From the NCBI RefSeq assembly GCF_902635505.1, contig NC_045432.1:4870775-4934774 (forward strand): 64,000 nucleotides of DNA, written 5' to 3'. The DNA is from Sarcophilus harrisii (lineage: Eukaryota > Chordata > Mammalia > Dasyuromorphia > Dasyuridae). Under the pieces are notes generated by a model, which did no database searches, had not been told where the DNA came from, and worked only from the letters and a program-made list of their open reading frames with translations. Below, piece by piece: positions 1 to 12,745 of this stretch. Numbering within the stretch: the first letter of the stretch is position 1; every line of letters begins with the position of its first letter. Made by a program: the position numbers and the translations under genes.

Positions 1-1680
1 TTGTCTTATTGCTATAGAAAACATTTCTAATCCAACATTTAATAATAGTGGTGATAATGAGCATCCTTACTTCACCTCGATTTTATTGGGAAGACTTCAA
101 ATTTATTTCTAGTACAGATAATGGTTGCTTTGGTAAGCTATTTACTTACCATTTATATATTTATTCCTATTCTTTTTAAAATTTTAATAGTAATGGGTAT
201 TACATTTTGCAAAAGGCTTTTCCTGCATCAATTAGATATAATTAGATAATTTTTGTTGCTTCTGTTATTGGTATGGTCAACTATGATGATAGTTCCCTAA
301 TATTGAACTAACCCTGCCTTCTTGGTATAAATCCCTCCTGATCATAGTGTATGTATGGTCTTTGTGATGTATTACTGCAATCTCTTTGCAGTGTTTTATT
401 TCAAATTTTTGCATCAATATTCATTAAGGAAATTGGTCTATCATTTTCTTTCTCTGTTTTTGCTCTCCATGATTGAGGTATCAAAATCACATTTGTGTTA
501 TAAGAGGAATTTGGTAGGACTTTTTTGCTTATTTATATAGTATTGGGATTAATTGTTCCTTCAATGTTTAGTAGTACTTATTTGTAAATTCTTCTTATAA
601 AAGGATTATTTCTTAATAGCTCATTTATTGCTTATTCAATTTCTTTTACTATGAGAGTGTTATTTAATTATTCTATTTCTTCTTCTATTGACCTGGGAAT
701 TTTTTATTTTTGTTAAGTATACATCCATTTCATTTAGAATTGTCAGTTTTACCAGTATATAATTGGGCAAAATAACTTCTAATAATTGCTTAAATTTCTT
801 CTTCATGGGTGGTACATTCACCCTTTTCATTTTTGATGATAAGAATTTGGTTTCTTTATTTCTTTTTTTAACCAAATTAATCAATGGTTTATCTATTTTA
901 TTGTGTTTTTTTTCTTTCATAAAATCAGATCCTGGTTTAATTTATTAGCTCAATGTTTGGGGGTGTTTTTTACTTTCAAATTTATTAAATTCTCCTTTGC
1001 TTTGGGGAAAATTTTAATTTGTTTTTTTCCCTAGGTTTTTTTTTTTGGTTGTTGCTTATTCAATTCATTGATCTATTCTTTAATTGATGTATGCTTTTAG
1101 AGATAGAATTTTCCCCCTCAAGTACTTCTTTGATTGTATCCCACAAATTTTAGAATGTCATCTCATTGTTGTCATTCTCTTGAACTGATCTAGGAACTGA
1201 TCGTTCCTAAATTTTGCTCTTTAATCTATTCATTCTTTAGGATTGGATTATTTAATTTCTTTTTTTTTCTCTTGAGGATCTTTATTTTTTTTATTATAAC
1301 TTTTTATTGACAGAACATATGCCTGGGTGATTTTTTTACAACATTATCCCTTGCACTCACTTCTGTTCTGATTTTTCCCTTTCCTCCCTTCACCCCCTCC
1401 CCTAGATGGCAAATAGTCTTATACATGTTAAATATGTTATAGTATATCCCAGATACCATATATGTGTGCAGAACCGAACAGTTCTCTTGTTGCACAGGGA
1501 GAATTGGATTCAGAAGGTTAAAAATAACCTGGGAAGAAAAACAAAAAATGCAAACAGTTTACACTCATTTCCCAGTGTTCCTTCTCTGGGTGTACCTGCT
1601 TCTGTCCATCATTGATCAATTGAACTGAATTAGATCTTCTCTTTGTCGAAGAAATCCACTTCCATCAGAATCCATACATG

Positions 1681-2532
1681 TTACTGTAGTAACATTGTTG
1701 AAGTGTATAATGATCTCCTGGTTCTGCTCATTTCACTTAGCATCAGTTCATGTAATTCTCTCCAAGCCTCTCTGTATTCATCCTGCTGGTCATTTCTTAC
1801 AGAACAATAATATTCCATAACATTCATATACCACAATTTACCCAACCATTCTCCAATTGCTGGGCATCCATTCATTTTCCAGTTTCTAGCCACTACAAAC
1901 AGGGCTGCCACAAGCATTTTGGCACATACAGGTCCCTTTCCCTTCTTTAGTATCTCTTTGGGGTATAAGCCCAGTAGTATCACTGCTGGCTCAAAGGGTA
2001 TGCACAGTTTGATAACTTTTTGGGCATAATTCCAGATTGCTCTCCAGAATGGTTGGATTTGTTCACAACTCCACCAACAATGCATCAGTGTCCCAGTTTT
2101 CCCACATCCCCTCCAAAATTCATCATTATCTTTAGCCAATCTGACAGGTGTGTAGTGGTATCTCAGAGCTGTCTTAATTTGCATTTCTCTGATCAATAGT
2201 GATTTGGAACACTCTTTCATATGAGTGGTAATAGTTTCAATTTCATCATCTGAAAATTGTCTGTTCATATCCTTTGACCATTTATCAATTGGAGAATGGC
2301 TTGATTTCTTATAAATTAGAGTCAATTCTCTATATATTTGGGAAATGAGGCTTTTATCAGAACCTTTAACTGTAAAAATGTTTTCCCGGTTTGTGGCTTC
2401 CCTTCTAATTTTGTTTGCATTAGTTTTGCTTGTACAAAGGCTTTTTAATTTGATGTAATCAAAATTTTCTATTTTGTGATCATTAATGGTCTCTAGTTCT
2501 TCTTTGGTCACAAATTCCTTCCTCCTCCACAA
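1681..2532 (-). pseudogene. L1 ORF2 C-terminal fragment (open reading frame remnant)
   Basis: This 283-codon minus-strand frame matches the C-terminal part of L1 ORF2p. It has the Cys-rich region with spaced Cys/Trp residues (FWRGCGKTGTLMHCWW), then VIKLCIPFEPAVILLGLYPKE and the IGEWLGKLWYMNVMEYY block that corresponds to the human L1 motif ending MWHIYTMEYYAAI. The endonuclease and polymerase domains are absent. It is the tail of a 5'-truncated insertion and not a functional gene. Confidence 0.85.
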
Positions 2533-2890
2533 GTCTGAGAGGTCAACTATCCTATGTTCCTCTAATTTATTTATGATCTCGTTATTTATGCCTAAATCAT
2601 GGACCCATTTTGATCTTATCTTGGTATATGGTGTTAAGTGTGAATCTGTGCCTAATTTCTACCATACTAATTTCCAGTTTTCCCAACAGTTTTTGTCAAA
2701 TAATGAATTCTTATCCCAAAAGTGAGGATCTTTGGGTTTGTTAAACACTAGATTGCTATAGTTGACTATTTTGTCTTGTGAACCTAACCTATTCCACTGA
2801 TCAACTACTCTATTTCTTAGCCAATACCAAATGGTTTTGGTGACTGCTGCTTTATAATATAGTTTTAGATCAGGTACAGCTAGGCCACCT

Positions 2891-3163
2891 TCACTTGATT
2901 TTTTTTTTCATGAATTCCCTTGAAATTCTCGACCTTTTGTTCTTCCATATGAATTTTGTTGTTATTTTTTCTAGGTCATTAAAATAGTTTTTTGGGAGTC
3001 TGATTGGTATGGCACTAAATAAATAGATTAATTTAGGGAATATTGTCATCTTTATTATAATCGCTCGACCGATAGGTCGAGCACTTAATATTTTCCAATT
3101 ATTTAAATCTGACTTTATTTGTGTGGAAAGTGTTTTGTAATTCCTGACTTTCCTTTGAGTAGA
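2891..3163 (-). pseudogene. L1 ORF2 fragment, post-polymerase segment
   Basis: Minus-strand coding similarity to L1 ORF2 just after the polymerase domain. It contains KTLSTQIKSDLNNWKIL and [20 protein letters not shown], the counterparts of the conserved L1 block with LPKVIYRFNAIPIKLP. It is the 5' end of the truncated insertion. The open frame running on to 3,301 crosses the TSD into the older L1, so its upstream residues belong to a different element. Confidence 0.75.
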
Positions 3164-3606
3164 TGGATTATTTAATTTCTGAATAATTTTTAGTCTATGT
3201 TTCCAATTAATATATATATGCTCCCATAGTCCTTTATTCAATGTAATTTCATTGTACTGTGGTCTGTAAAGGGTGCATTTAATATTTCTGTCTTCCTGCA
3301 TTTGATTGTGAAGTTTTTACGCCTCAATACATGGTGATTTTTTGTGAGGGTGCCATTTTTTTTTTTTACCTTTAGGTAAAAAAAAGACGTATGTTTCTTT
3401 CTATTCCCATTCAGTTTTCTCTACAGGTTTATTGTATTTTACTTTTCTAAGACTTTATTCATCTTCTTGACTGCTTTCTTATTTAATTTTAATGCTAGAA
3501 TTATCTAACTTTGAGAAGGGAAAGTTGAAGTCCTCCACTAGTATTGTTTTACTGTCTATTTCCTCTTATAATTCATTTAACTTTTCCTTTAAGAATATGA
3601 ACGCAT

Positions 3607-3876
3607 CTTGTTTTTCTTCCTGGGTTATTTTTACCTTCTGAATCCAATTCTCCCTGTGCAACAAGAGAACTGTTCGGTTCTGCACACAGATATTGTATCT
3701 AGGATATACTGTGCCATATTTAACATGTATAAGACTGCTTGCCATCTGGGGGAGGGGGTGGAGGGAGGGAGGGGAAAAGTCGGAACAGAAGTGAGTGCAA
3801 GGGATAATGTTGTAAAAAATTACCCAGGCCTGGGCTCTGTCAATAAAAAGTCATAATTATGAAAAAAAAATTTTTT
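3607..3876 (+). mobile_element. L1 3' UTR tail insertion
   Basis: A plus-strand L1 3' UTR starting inside the standard tail sequence and ending at an AATAAA-like motif followed by an A-rich tail near 3,870. Host sequence on both sides is the old minus-strand L1. An imperfect repeat (agaatatgaacgcat at 3,592 against agaatttgaatgca near 3,881 and agaatttaaatgcta near 3,915) probably marks the TSD. The third, partial copy suggests a second very short A-rich insertion at the same place. Confidence 0.75.
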
Positions 3877-4869
3877 TAAAAGAATTTGAATGCACTCATG
3901 AAAAGAAAATAAAAAGAATTTAAATGCTATGCCATTTGGTTCACATATATTTAGTATTGTTATTGCTTAATTGTCTAAGATGCCTTTCAGCAAGATGTAA
4001 TTTCCCTACTTATCTCTTTTAATTAGGTTTATTTTTGCTTTTGCTTTTTCTGAGATCATGCTTGCTACCCCTGCCTTTTTTGCTTCAGCTGAAGCGTTAT
4101 AAATTCTACTCCAGCCCCTTGTTTTAATTCTGTATATATCTCTGTTCAAGTATGTAATTTGTACAACAAAACAAACCAAAACAAAACATATTCTTGGACT
4201 CTGGTTTCTAGTTCATTCTTGCTATCCACCTCCATTTTAGGGATGACTTCATCCCATTCATATTCACAGTTATGATGACTAACTGTACATTTCTCTCCAT
4301 CCCATTTTCTCCTGTTTATCCCTCTCTCTTTTTATCCAGACCCTCGTCTACAATCCGTTTTGTTTCTGGTGATTGCTTTTATTTTATCTGCTCTCCCTTA
4401 TTTAATCACTGCAACCACGACAACCATACACATTCCCCTCCTACTTCCTTGTAGGTAAGATAGAGTTCTGTTTCAATTGTGTGCATATGTGTGTATACAT
4501 GTATGTGGGTGTGCATGTATCTATGTATGTATATGTATCTCTCTTTTTGAACCAGTCTGGATATGTGAGGCTCAAGTGTTGCTTCTAGCATTTTCTCCTC
4601 CCCTGTAAAAAGCTCTTCCTTGCACTCCATTCTTCCTCTCCCTTCCCCCTTCTCCCAGGACATCCTGGTTTCTTGCCTATCTCTTTTTTTCCACATCATC
4701 CCAACATAACTTAGTAACTCCCATGTTCTTTTTTTCTATGTAAAATCCTTCTAACTGACCTATTGATGATAAAGTTCTTAGAAGTTAGTTACATTATCAT
4801 CTTTACATATAAAAAGGTAAACAGTTTAACCTTTTTAGTCCTTTATGATTTATCTTTCATATTTATCTT

Positions 4870-5860
4870 TTCATGCTTCTCTTGAGTCTTGTATTTGAAA
4901 GTCAAATTTTCTATTCAGCTCTTATCTTTTCATCAAGAATGCTTCAAAGTCCTCTGTTTCACTAAATATCCATTTTTCCCCTGAAGGAGTATACTAAGTT
5001 TTTTTTTTTTTTGGGGGGGGGGGGGTGGTAAGTGATTCTTGATTGTAATTCTAGCTTTTTTTTTCTTCTGGACTATCATGTTCAAGCCCTCCACTCTTTT
5101 AACGTGGAAGCTGCTAAATCCCGTGTAATCCTGACTGTGACTCTACAGTATCTGAGTCGTTTCTTTCTGGCTGCTTACAATATTTTCTCTTGGACTTGGG
5201 AGCTCTAGAATTGGGATACAATATTTCTGGGCGTTTTCATTTGGGGCTTTCTTTCAGGAGATGATCTATATTCTAACAATTTCTTTTTTATCATCTGGAA
5301 TGATGTCAGGGAAGTTGTCCTTGATCATTTCTTGAAATATGATGTTAGGCTCTTTTTTCAATAATGACTTGCAGTTCAATAATTTTTCAATGATTTCTCC
5401 TCAGTCTATTATCCAGGTCATTTGTTTTTTCCATGAGATATTTCACATTTTTAAAATTAATTTTTCATTGTTTTGACTTTAATTGTTTCTTGATGTCTCA
5501 TGGGGTCATTGGGTTCCTCTTGTTCAATTCTAATTTTTAAGAAATCATTTTCTTCCGTGAACTTTTGTGCCTGTTTTTCCATTTTGCCAGTTCTGCTTTT
5601 TTAGGAGTTATTTTTTTCAATATTTTGTGCCTCTTTTACCAAGCTATTATCTTTTCATAAGTTTCTTCCTTTGCCCTCATTTCTTTATTTCATTTTCTCC
5701 TACCATTCTTATTTGATTTTGAAAATAATTTTTAGCACTTCCAGGAATTTTTGTTGGGCTTGTGTTTAATTCACAGTGTTTTTTCCCTTTGAAACTTTAC
5801 CTGTAATTCTTTTGTCTTCTTCTGGTTCCGAATCTTGATCTGTGACCATAGCCTCTTTTT
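4870..5860 (-). pseudogene. L1 ORF1 relic (RNA-binding nucleic-acid chaperone)
   Basis: Antisense to the plus strand this matches marsupial L1 ORF1p. The coiled-coil N-terminal part is at about 5,450-5,860, the RRM-like centre at about 5,280-5,400, and the C-terminal domain at about 4,870-5,230, with recognisable fragments of the type 'LDII.K.LS', 'ENIL.AARK' and 'ED.EAFLMK'. No open frame longer than 60 codons remains. A G-rich and T-rich run (about 5,000-5,030) interrupts the C-terminal part. Confidence 0.6.
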
Positions 5861-5899
5861 TAGGGACAGGTTGTTGTCGTTGTTGTTATTTGCTTATTT

Positions 5900-6690
5900 T
5901 TTTTTCACTCTATTTCTTGATTTTGAACTGTTAAAGTTGGACTCTGCTCCTGGCACGGGAGGCACCGGCCCAAGGTGAGAACTTTTTTGCACTGCTCTTT
6001 TCCGAGCAAGCCCTGGGGAGGGGGAGATTTTCAGTGCTTCAAAGGTGCTGTGATCCGGAGAGAGATGTGGTCATGGCTCTGTTGGTCTGCACTCTTGTCC
6101 TTACCTAGGAAGGATCTCTGATCTCCTGTGACCAGAAATGATGCCGTCTTTCAGGGCTTTCACTTCCTCCTTGCCAAAAGTGCTCCTCCCTTGAACTGTT
6201 ACCCAGTGGTGAGTTGCCAAACAGTATCTGCTTCTGCCTTCGCTGTTTTTTTTTTTTTTTTTTTAAAGCATACAGGGATGCTTAATGAAGAGTAACTGCA
6301 AACATTTTAAAATTAAAAGGCCTTTCACTAGGTCGTCCATCAACTGAATTGGCAGTGAAAATACCCTAGAGTCTCTTCTGACCAATCACCAGGTCTCCTT
6401 GCTGTCTCGGGTTTAGAGCTCCCAAAGCTGCTGCTCTTGCTGGCTCCACCACCTAACCCCACCATTGGCATTCCATCCATGTGAGCCCCAAGCCAGTTGG
6501 GGCCCAGACCTCTCCTTCCAAGCTCTTCACTTACCGTGGGGTGACAGAATGTCTCAGCCCAATTTTTAGTTGGCTCTGCCACTCCAGAATTCACCTTGCA
6601 GGATTATTTAAAAATCGCTTGGAGGGGGATATTGGGAGAGCTTGACTGGCTGAATGCTCCTTTATTCAACCTTTTGAATTGTACTCGAGT
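5900..6690 (-). other. L1 5' UTR, split by a poly(T)-headed segment
   Basis: GC-richer sequence than its surroundings, matching the marsupial L1 5' UTR as remembered (around 5,940-6,240 and again 6,600-6,690). Between these lies 6,247-6,600, which begins with about 20 T residues. That looks like a minus-strand, polyadenylated retrocopy inserted into the 5' UTR. I could not name its source. Confidence 0.45.
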
Positions 6691-8914
6691 CCAGTATCTT
6701 GAGACCTGGTGTTAGCTTTCTGACCGCCGGGGCTTCGTTATCTTTACATCATCTTTTCCTTTCTACAGAAATTAACTGCTTTGTTTCCTTGTTCAGTTAC
6801 TGTGACTAAGGGAGGCAAAGCAGGAGCGCTACAAACGGTCAGCTCCACGGTGGCAGAGAGCTAAGCTTTCCTGGCTTGGCATCTGCTCACACGCACTATC
6901 TCGTTAGGGAGAAATACATTTTATTTTAAACAGTTCTTACTGAGTAGCTCCAGTTTAGGCACTCACTCAACATATACCATCTCCGCCACAAGCCGGACGC
7001 CGGTGGGGGGTGAGATGAGAGGAGCTATCCTCTGGGAAGGGTACACTTAGGGACCTAAATGTGCCTCCTCCCACATCCCCTAGTCTTGCACCAGGTACCT
7101 GTAAAATCCACTCATTCACTCTGACATGGTGGAAAGGGATTGGAGTCGGCAAACATGGCTCCCTGCCCGGCCTCTCCCTTGGCTCTCCTTTCCTTCTGTG
7201 TCTGGGCTTAATCAGCATCAAGCACTTTTGGCAGTGGCGGGAGAAAGGGTGGAAAGTAACCTATACAGAGTCTCCACAAATTTGGAGGTCCCTCTCCTAG
7301 GACTGCACCCAGGCTGAACGTAACAGGCTTCCACAGCCCTGGCCCTTACCCCATTCTTTTAACGTAACTGGCTACAGTCCGTGTCTAACACGTGCTGAAG
7401 GGAGGTGGGGGAAGAGGAAGTAGCATGTGGCAAAGTCTCTGTGGCTGAAGGGCAGAAAAATATGCTTCTCTGGCCAGTTCATGCATTCCCTACTGGGCCT
7501 GTGGAGGCTGGCTGAGAAGAGTGCCCAGGGAGGCCACTGAAAACTACTGTGCTCTTCGCAATTCAGCTAGATTCTCTTTTTTGCCCAAAAGGGGGAGAGG
7601 GGAGAAGCAGGGTGCTGACAAAATCTCTGCAGGAGAAGGGGTTCCCAATTAGGCCTCTAGGCAGGGCCCCTGCCCTTCAGACTTAGGAGTCCCTGCTGTA
7701 GAAGAATTCTGTGTCCGTGAAGGGGGGATCCACTGGTTTCAGTCATGGGTGGCCATTGTGACTGGTCTGTTTCCAAGGAAAGGACAAATCCTGTTGGTGC
7801 TCATGCTAGCTCCTTATCAGGCCTGTAAAATTCTGCCTCTCATTTTTTCTTTCTGCGTGTGCATAATATGCATATATGTGCACATGTGGACATGTGTGCA
7901 TATCTCCCCTTGTTTTGTAACACTAGGAATTTAGGTCAGTGTCCACCTGGCTGTTCAGAGGAAAATGGGGAAGAAGCCCATCTCTCCTCCTGAGGACCGA
8001 GGGCTCATTATACAGGCCTGAAACAAATTCGGGTGCCATTGGATAGAAGAGAACAAGCCGGAAAGGCTGTGGCTCTCTCTCCCCAGGATTCTATTTGATT
8101 CCATACATGATTCATATCTGACAGTCAATAGTGTAGTCAGAGTGTTAAAAGCAAGGCTCAAGATCAACCAGGTAAGGAAATTTCCTTTTCAGAAAGGAAA
8201 CGTGGGGAAATAAAGTCAGGAGGATCTCTTCTCCAGGCCCTATCAAGCTTGTCCCCACGACTATTCCCAGGCACAGACATCCAACTTTAGCAGTTCCCAG
8301 CACATGCCATTTTCTACTATTGGATTCATGATAATTCAACTATCCTGCAATCAAAGCTCAAAACAATAGTAAATTATAGTCCCGAGAGTTTTTTACCTCA
8401 TCTATTTTGGGACTTCAGACATACAGCAAAGTCTTCAGTTGCTCCTGTTGAGAATGTACCTTGATCATGAGCTGCCTCCAGCAAGGTGGCCCACTCTAGT
8501 TGGTTTTCTTCTCCATGAGCTGGGTCACCCTAAATCCTGATGGAGGGGTACAAGGATAGGGACTCATTTCTTTGGGGCAAGAACTCACCTGGACTGAAGA
8601 GCATATATTTTGAGGGCTAGAATAATCTCATCAATCCATCTTGTCTTTCAGAGATTGCCTTTTCACATAGGCTGGGCCTTAAATGAGAAAATGAAAGGAG
8701 AAAATCCTAGGCCCTAATTTAATAATTGGTTATTAATAATAGCAAAACCATTTCTCTCCATCCCATTAAGGAGAATTCTGGCAAAAATCTTGCCAGCAAT
8801 GGCTAAAAGACTCATCCCATTCAACCCCCCAACTCCTGTAGTCCTTTTCTTTTAAATAGATAGACAATGGAGGCATCCTTGACCTCCTGCAGAGATAACT
8901 CCTCCTTTATGAAC
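6691..8914. other. No gene found; apparently unique sequence
   Basis: Mixed-composition sequence without recognisable repeats or exons. The open frames present on both strands are short and overlapping, with no splice or homology support. Confidence 0.5.
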
Positions 8915-9063
8915 TTTTTTTTTTTTGCTGAGGCAATTGGGATTAAGTGACTTGCCCAGGATCACACAGGTAGGAAATGTTAAGTGTCTGAGATCAGATT
9001 TGAACTCAGGTCCTCCTGAGTTCAGGGCTGGTCCTCTAACCATTGCCCCAACTAGCTGCCCCC
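8915..9063 (-). mobile_element. tRNA-derived marsupial SINE (MAR1/WSINE-like)
   Basis: Poly(T) at the left (8,915-8,926) followed by the reverse complement of the marsupial SINE. The 'aagtgacttgcccaggatca' block, the 'ttgaactcaggtcctcctga' block and the tRNA-like head ending 'aactagctgcc' are all present. Orientation is minus. These are Pol III-type retroposons mobilised by L1. Confidence 0.85.
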
Positions 9064-9064
9064 C

Positions 9065-11080
9065 ATTCCTCCTCCTCTTGCCATATAAACATAAAAGATT
9101 TTTATTACCCTTTATATGAGCAGTGGAACCCCTGCCTTGTCTCTGCCGGAGTGTAAATACCAGGTGCTTTGCCACCTGAAAAGAACCTAATGGACTAATT
9201 TGAAAGGAGAGATTTACCTATTAGCTAGGATAGCTTACAACAAATTAAAGCACTTTAGGAAGCTAAAACTTCCTTTTGTCAAACAGTTAATGTTATTATT
9301 CTATAAGTAAGGTTTTGATCAGCTGAGAATAATATAAACAGAAAACTTTCAGTTAACCAAAAAGTTGTAAGAGGAATGGCCCTGATCGCAGAACAATAAA
9401 TAAAAAGAATTGGAGCATACTTCTCTTGCAAGCAAACAACTGCCATCACCAAAGCCAAATACAATAATGAGCATCAATATTTTTAAAAAATCAAGTCTCC
9501 TTGTTTCTGGCAACCCACTCCCACTGTTTATTTAATCGGCACATTTTGAATTCCAGCTGTCCTATGGAATCATTTGGTCCCTGAAAACATCTTCCCTTGG
9601 ACATTCATTTTCAAGGAAGATCTGAAGGAGCTCTTCCTAGCAGATCTGCCTCTCTGGTGCCATGTCACTTGCAAAGATTTCTTATTTAATGCTGCTACAA
9701 TCTGTCTTTTAAAAAAACCCTCAGTACAATTTAATTCACCCTCCTAAATTTGATTTTCCAGTAACCAGTTCATGTGGCAAAAACCAATTCAAATCTTATG
9801 GAGCTAATTCTATTAGCAACAGAGCTCTAAGAAGAACATTAAATTAGGGATTCACAGTCCACCTAAACCTTCAGAGGATTTCAGTTTTCACATACCATTT
9901 GTTTTTTCTATCTTTACTTGAATCTTTTTTCTGATATAGACAATGGCATCTATAGGCTGAAGGAACAATCTTAAAGAAAAGGATCCTTGGAGATCTGACT
10001 TGGAAAATAAGCCCTCCTGTCTCTTAATATTATCAGTGAGACACTTCAAAATTAGAAAGAAAAAAAAAACAAGATTTAAAAGTTTCTTTGCAATTATCAA
10101 TGTAGTTTTATATGTAAAATCCTTAATTCAACGTTGAGACTTGTTACTAAAATATAGTCAAGGCTTTCTCACATGCATAGAGTTGTCAATGAGATTGTCA
10201 GTCAAGATACATTGATGAAACACTGTTCGCCAGACATTGTGCTAAGATCTGGACATCAAAGATGGGTGATGTTCTGGGCGTGCTGTCCCAACTCCTGCTT
10301 AGATTGAGGAGTTGGGGCCCCAGAGCCTGGTTGCTTCCTTCCGTTAGGGCTCTAAGCTTAGCCTTGAACTGATGAGAGAAATTATTCTAGGGCTGCTGAG
10401 CTCGAGCCCCCCGCACTGTGCTTCTTTATTCCTATCATGATAACTTATTAATATCAATTACATTCAGTTGATTAGCTTTTAGAAAGGGAACAGTTGTATT
10501 AAAAAATCCCCTCCCAAAGAAAAATCTGTAACACATTGTCTATCCAGTACATAGAGTCCCAGGGAAAATTAGCTCAAGTATGAAGAGTACATGATGCAAA
10601 CTCACAGATACTTATAATCCTCTTGTCGAAGTCCTCAAAAGGCTGTCCTTTGGAAAAATACCAACTGCCACCAATACAATTGCCATCTCAATGCCCACAA
10701 TTCTGAGTTTTGTTTTGTGGGGTTTTTTCGGTCCACTCCTCCTTTCCCACATTCTCAAGGGACTGGATTTCCCCAAAGGAAGGTGCCCTAGATTGTCCCA
10801 GGCTCCAAAAGAATACTCATTCTCTTTGTCCCCTGCCCTCAAAAAGAAAACAAAATGCGCCCTCCTGCCAACTTTCTTCTTACTGTCCATGCTCAGAGTT
10901 GTACAGGTTCTCCACTGCGATACCATGCTTAGCTCCTCACTGGTGCTCATCCAGTATAACAAATCTTGGCCAAGTTTTGTCCCTGCTAGCTTTTCACATC
11001 CTGTCCTCGTATCTGAACTATAGCCAAGCCCGGAGCTGGCGTAACCTCTTCAAAATCTAAGAATTGAAACAACCTAGAAG
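9065..11080. other. No gene found; apparently unique sequence
   Basis: AT-rich unique-looking DNA. A short stretch near 10,220-10,262 resembles the tail shared by L2 and MIR on the minus strand. Two overlapping plus-strand frames at 10,691-11,060 show no family similarity. Confidence 0.45.
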
Positions 11081-11081
11081 T

Positions 11082-12290
11082 CTTTTTCTTTTTTAATCGT
11101 ATTTTATTTTTCTCCCATTACGTGTAAAAATAAGTTTTAACTTTCATTTTTTAGAAAATTTTGAGTTCTAAATTTTCTCCCTCCTTCCATAAGATGGCAA
11201 GCAATTTGATATAGATTATAAATGTACAATCATGGAAAACCTATTTCCATATTAGTCATGTTGTGAAAGAAGAAACGGTTTGCAAAAATACATGTAGTTT
11301 GCAAAAGGGGAAAAATTAGCCACAAAAATAAAGTGAAAATAGTATGCTTCAATTTGCACTCAGTCTCCCTAGTTCTTTTGGGATTTCCTTGGATCCTTGT
11401 ATTGCTGAGAACAGATAAGCCTTTCACAGTCAATTATCTTTATAATTTTGCTGTTACTGATTCGACTCACTTCACTTTGCTTCAATTCATATAAGTTTGT
11501 CCAGGTTTTTCTGAAATTGCTCATCATTTCTTAACAACTTGTTCAGTCATTCCTCGATGGATAGACATCTCCTCAATTTCCAATTCTTTGCCACCACAAA
11601 AAGAGCTGCTATAATTATATATGTACATGTGGGTCCTTTCCCCTTTTTATGGTATCTTTAAGATACAGACAAAGTAGTGGTATTATTGGATCAAAGGTTA
11701 TGCATAGTTTGATTGCCCTTTGGACATAATTCCAAATTGCTCTCCAGAATGCTTGGATCAATTCACAACTCCACCAACAGTGCATTAGTGTCCTAATTTC
11801 CCCACATCCTCTCCAATATTTATCATTTTTCTTTTCTATAATATTAGCCAGTACGATAGATGTGAAATGGTACCTCAGAGATATTTTATTTGCATTTCTC
11901 TCATCAATATGACTATAAATAGCTTGGATTTTTTTCATCTGCCTGCTCATGTTCTTTAACCATTTACCAATTGAGAAATGACTTGTATTCTTATAAATTT
12001 GACTCCATTTATCTATATATTTGAGAAATGAGGCATGAGAGACACTTTATGCAAAAAAAATTGTTTCCCAGCTTTCTCCTTTTTTTTTTCTAATTTTACT
12101 TGCATTGGTTTTATTTGTGCAAAAAAAGTTAATAGAATAAAAATTATCCATTTTACATTTCTGTCTCTCATTTGGTCATAATTTCTTCCCTTCTCCATAA
12201 ATCTGACAAGAAAACTATTCCTTGCTCTCCTAATTTACTTTTGGTATCACCTTTTATGTCTAAATCATGTACCCACAATATAGCAGTCTT
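11082..12290 (-). mobile_element. Old L1 LINE, 3' UTR and ORF2 C-terminus
   Basis: A diverged minus-strand L1. The 3' UTR is at about 11,090-11,450, and the ORF2 C-terminal region follows, readable as KYWRGCGEIRTLMHCWW and AIKLCITFDPIIPLL in the 11,615-11,950 frame. It is more diverged than the copies at 1,261 and 31,043, so it belongs to an older subfamily. Confidence 0.8.
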
Positions 12291-12424
12291 GAAGATAAGA
12301 TGGAAGTCATTGCGAGGGAACTAGCTCAGTGGGATTCGGAATTCAGACAATCAGTAATGTTCCCTTCACACATGCTCTAGGCAGTCTACTTCATCTAATT
12401 GTGTTCAAAATATTCCTTCCTAAT

Positions 12425-12730
12425 GAATGTAAACTGTTTGCATTTTTGTTTTTCTTCTCAGGTCATTTTTACACCTTCTGAATCCAACTCTCCCTGTGCA
12501 ACAAGAGAACTGCTCGGTTCTGCACACATAGATTGTATCTAGGACATATTGTGACATATTTAACATGTACAGGACTGCTTGCCATCTAGGGGAGAGGGTG
12601 GAGGGAGGGAAGGGAAAAGTCGGAACAGAAGTGACTGCAAGGGATAATGTTGTAAAACAAAAAAATTAACCAGGCATGGGCTCTGTCAATAAAAAGTTAT
12701 AATTATAAAAAAAATAAAATTAAAAAATAC
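12425..12730 (+). mobile_element. L1 3' UTR tail insertion with 15-bp TSD
   Basis: A plus-strand L1 tail only, ending in the usual 'tcaataaaaagttataatt' and an A-rich tail. It is flanked by atattccttcctaat (12,410-12,424) and atattctttcctaat (12,731-12,745), a 15-bp TSD with one mismatch. No ORF2 sequence is included. Confidence 0.85.
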
Positions 12731-12745
12731 ATATTCTTTCCTAAT

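Larger units (their letters stand above)
1261..3163 (-). mobile_element. Younger 5'-truncated L1 LINE with 17-bp target-site duplication
   Basis: The insertion begins at the left with a poly(T) run (minus-strand poly(A) tail), followed by the L1 3' UTR and then ORF2 read on the minus strand. It is bounded by an exact 17-bp repeat (1,244-1,260 and 3,164-3,180, sequence tggattatttaatttct), which is host DNA from the older L1. The 5' end is truncated inside ORF2, at the palm/thumb boundary. Its ORF2 C-terminal segment is still open over 283 codons (1,681-2,532), so it is clearly younger than its host. Confidence 0.9.
1..6690 (-). mobile_element. Old near-complete L1 LINE, interrupted by younger insertions
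   Basis: Read on the minus strand this is an old marsupial L1 in the expected order: 5' UTR (about 5,900-6,690), ORF1 relic (about 4,870-5,860), inter-ORF region (about 4,250-4,860), ORF2 endonuclease part (about 3,181-4,250) and the linker and reverse transcriptase palm region (1-1,243). The palm part is recognisable by its antisense similarity to the well-known L1 stretch around 200-480. The 3' end of the element lies left of the window. It is split by a minus-strand L1 at 1,261-3,163 and a plus-strand L1 tail at about 3,607-3,876. No long ORF survives, so it is long dead. Assignment rests on recalled L1 layout. Confidence 0.75.

Noticed and set aside
10691-11060. Two overlapping plus-strand frames of 110-116 codons
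   Set aside because: They overlap each other in different phases and a minus-strand frame, with no recognisable domain.
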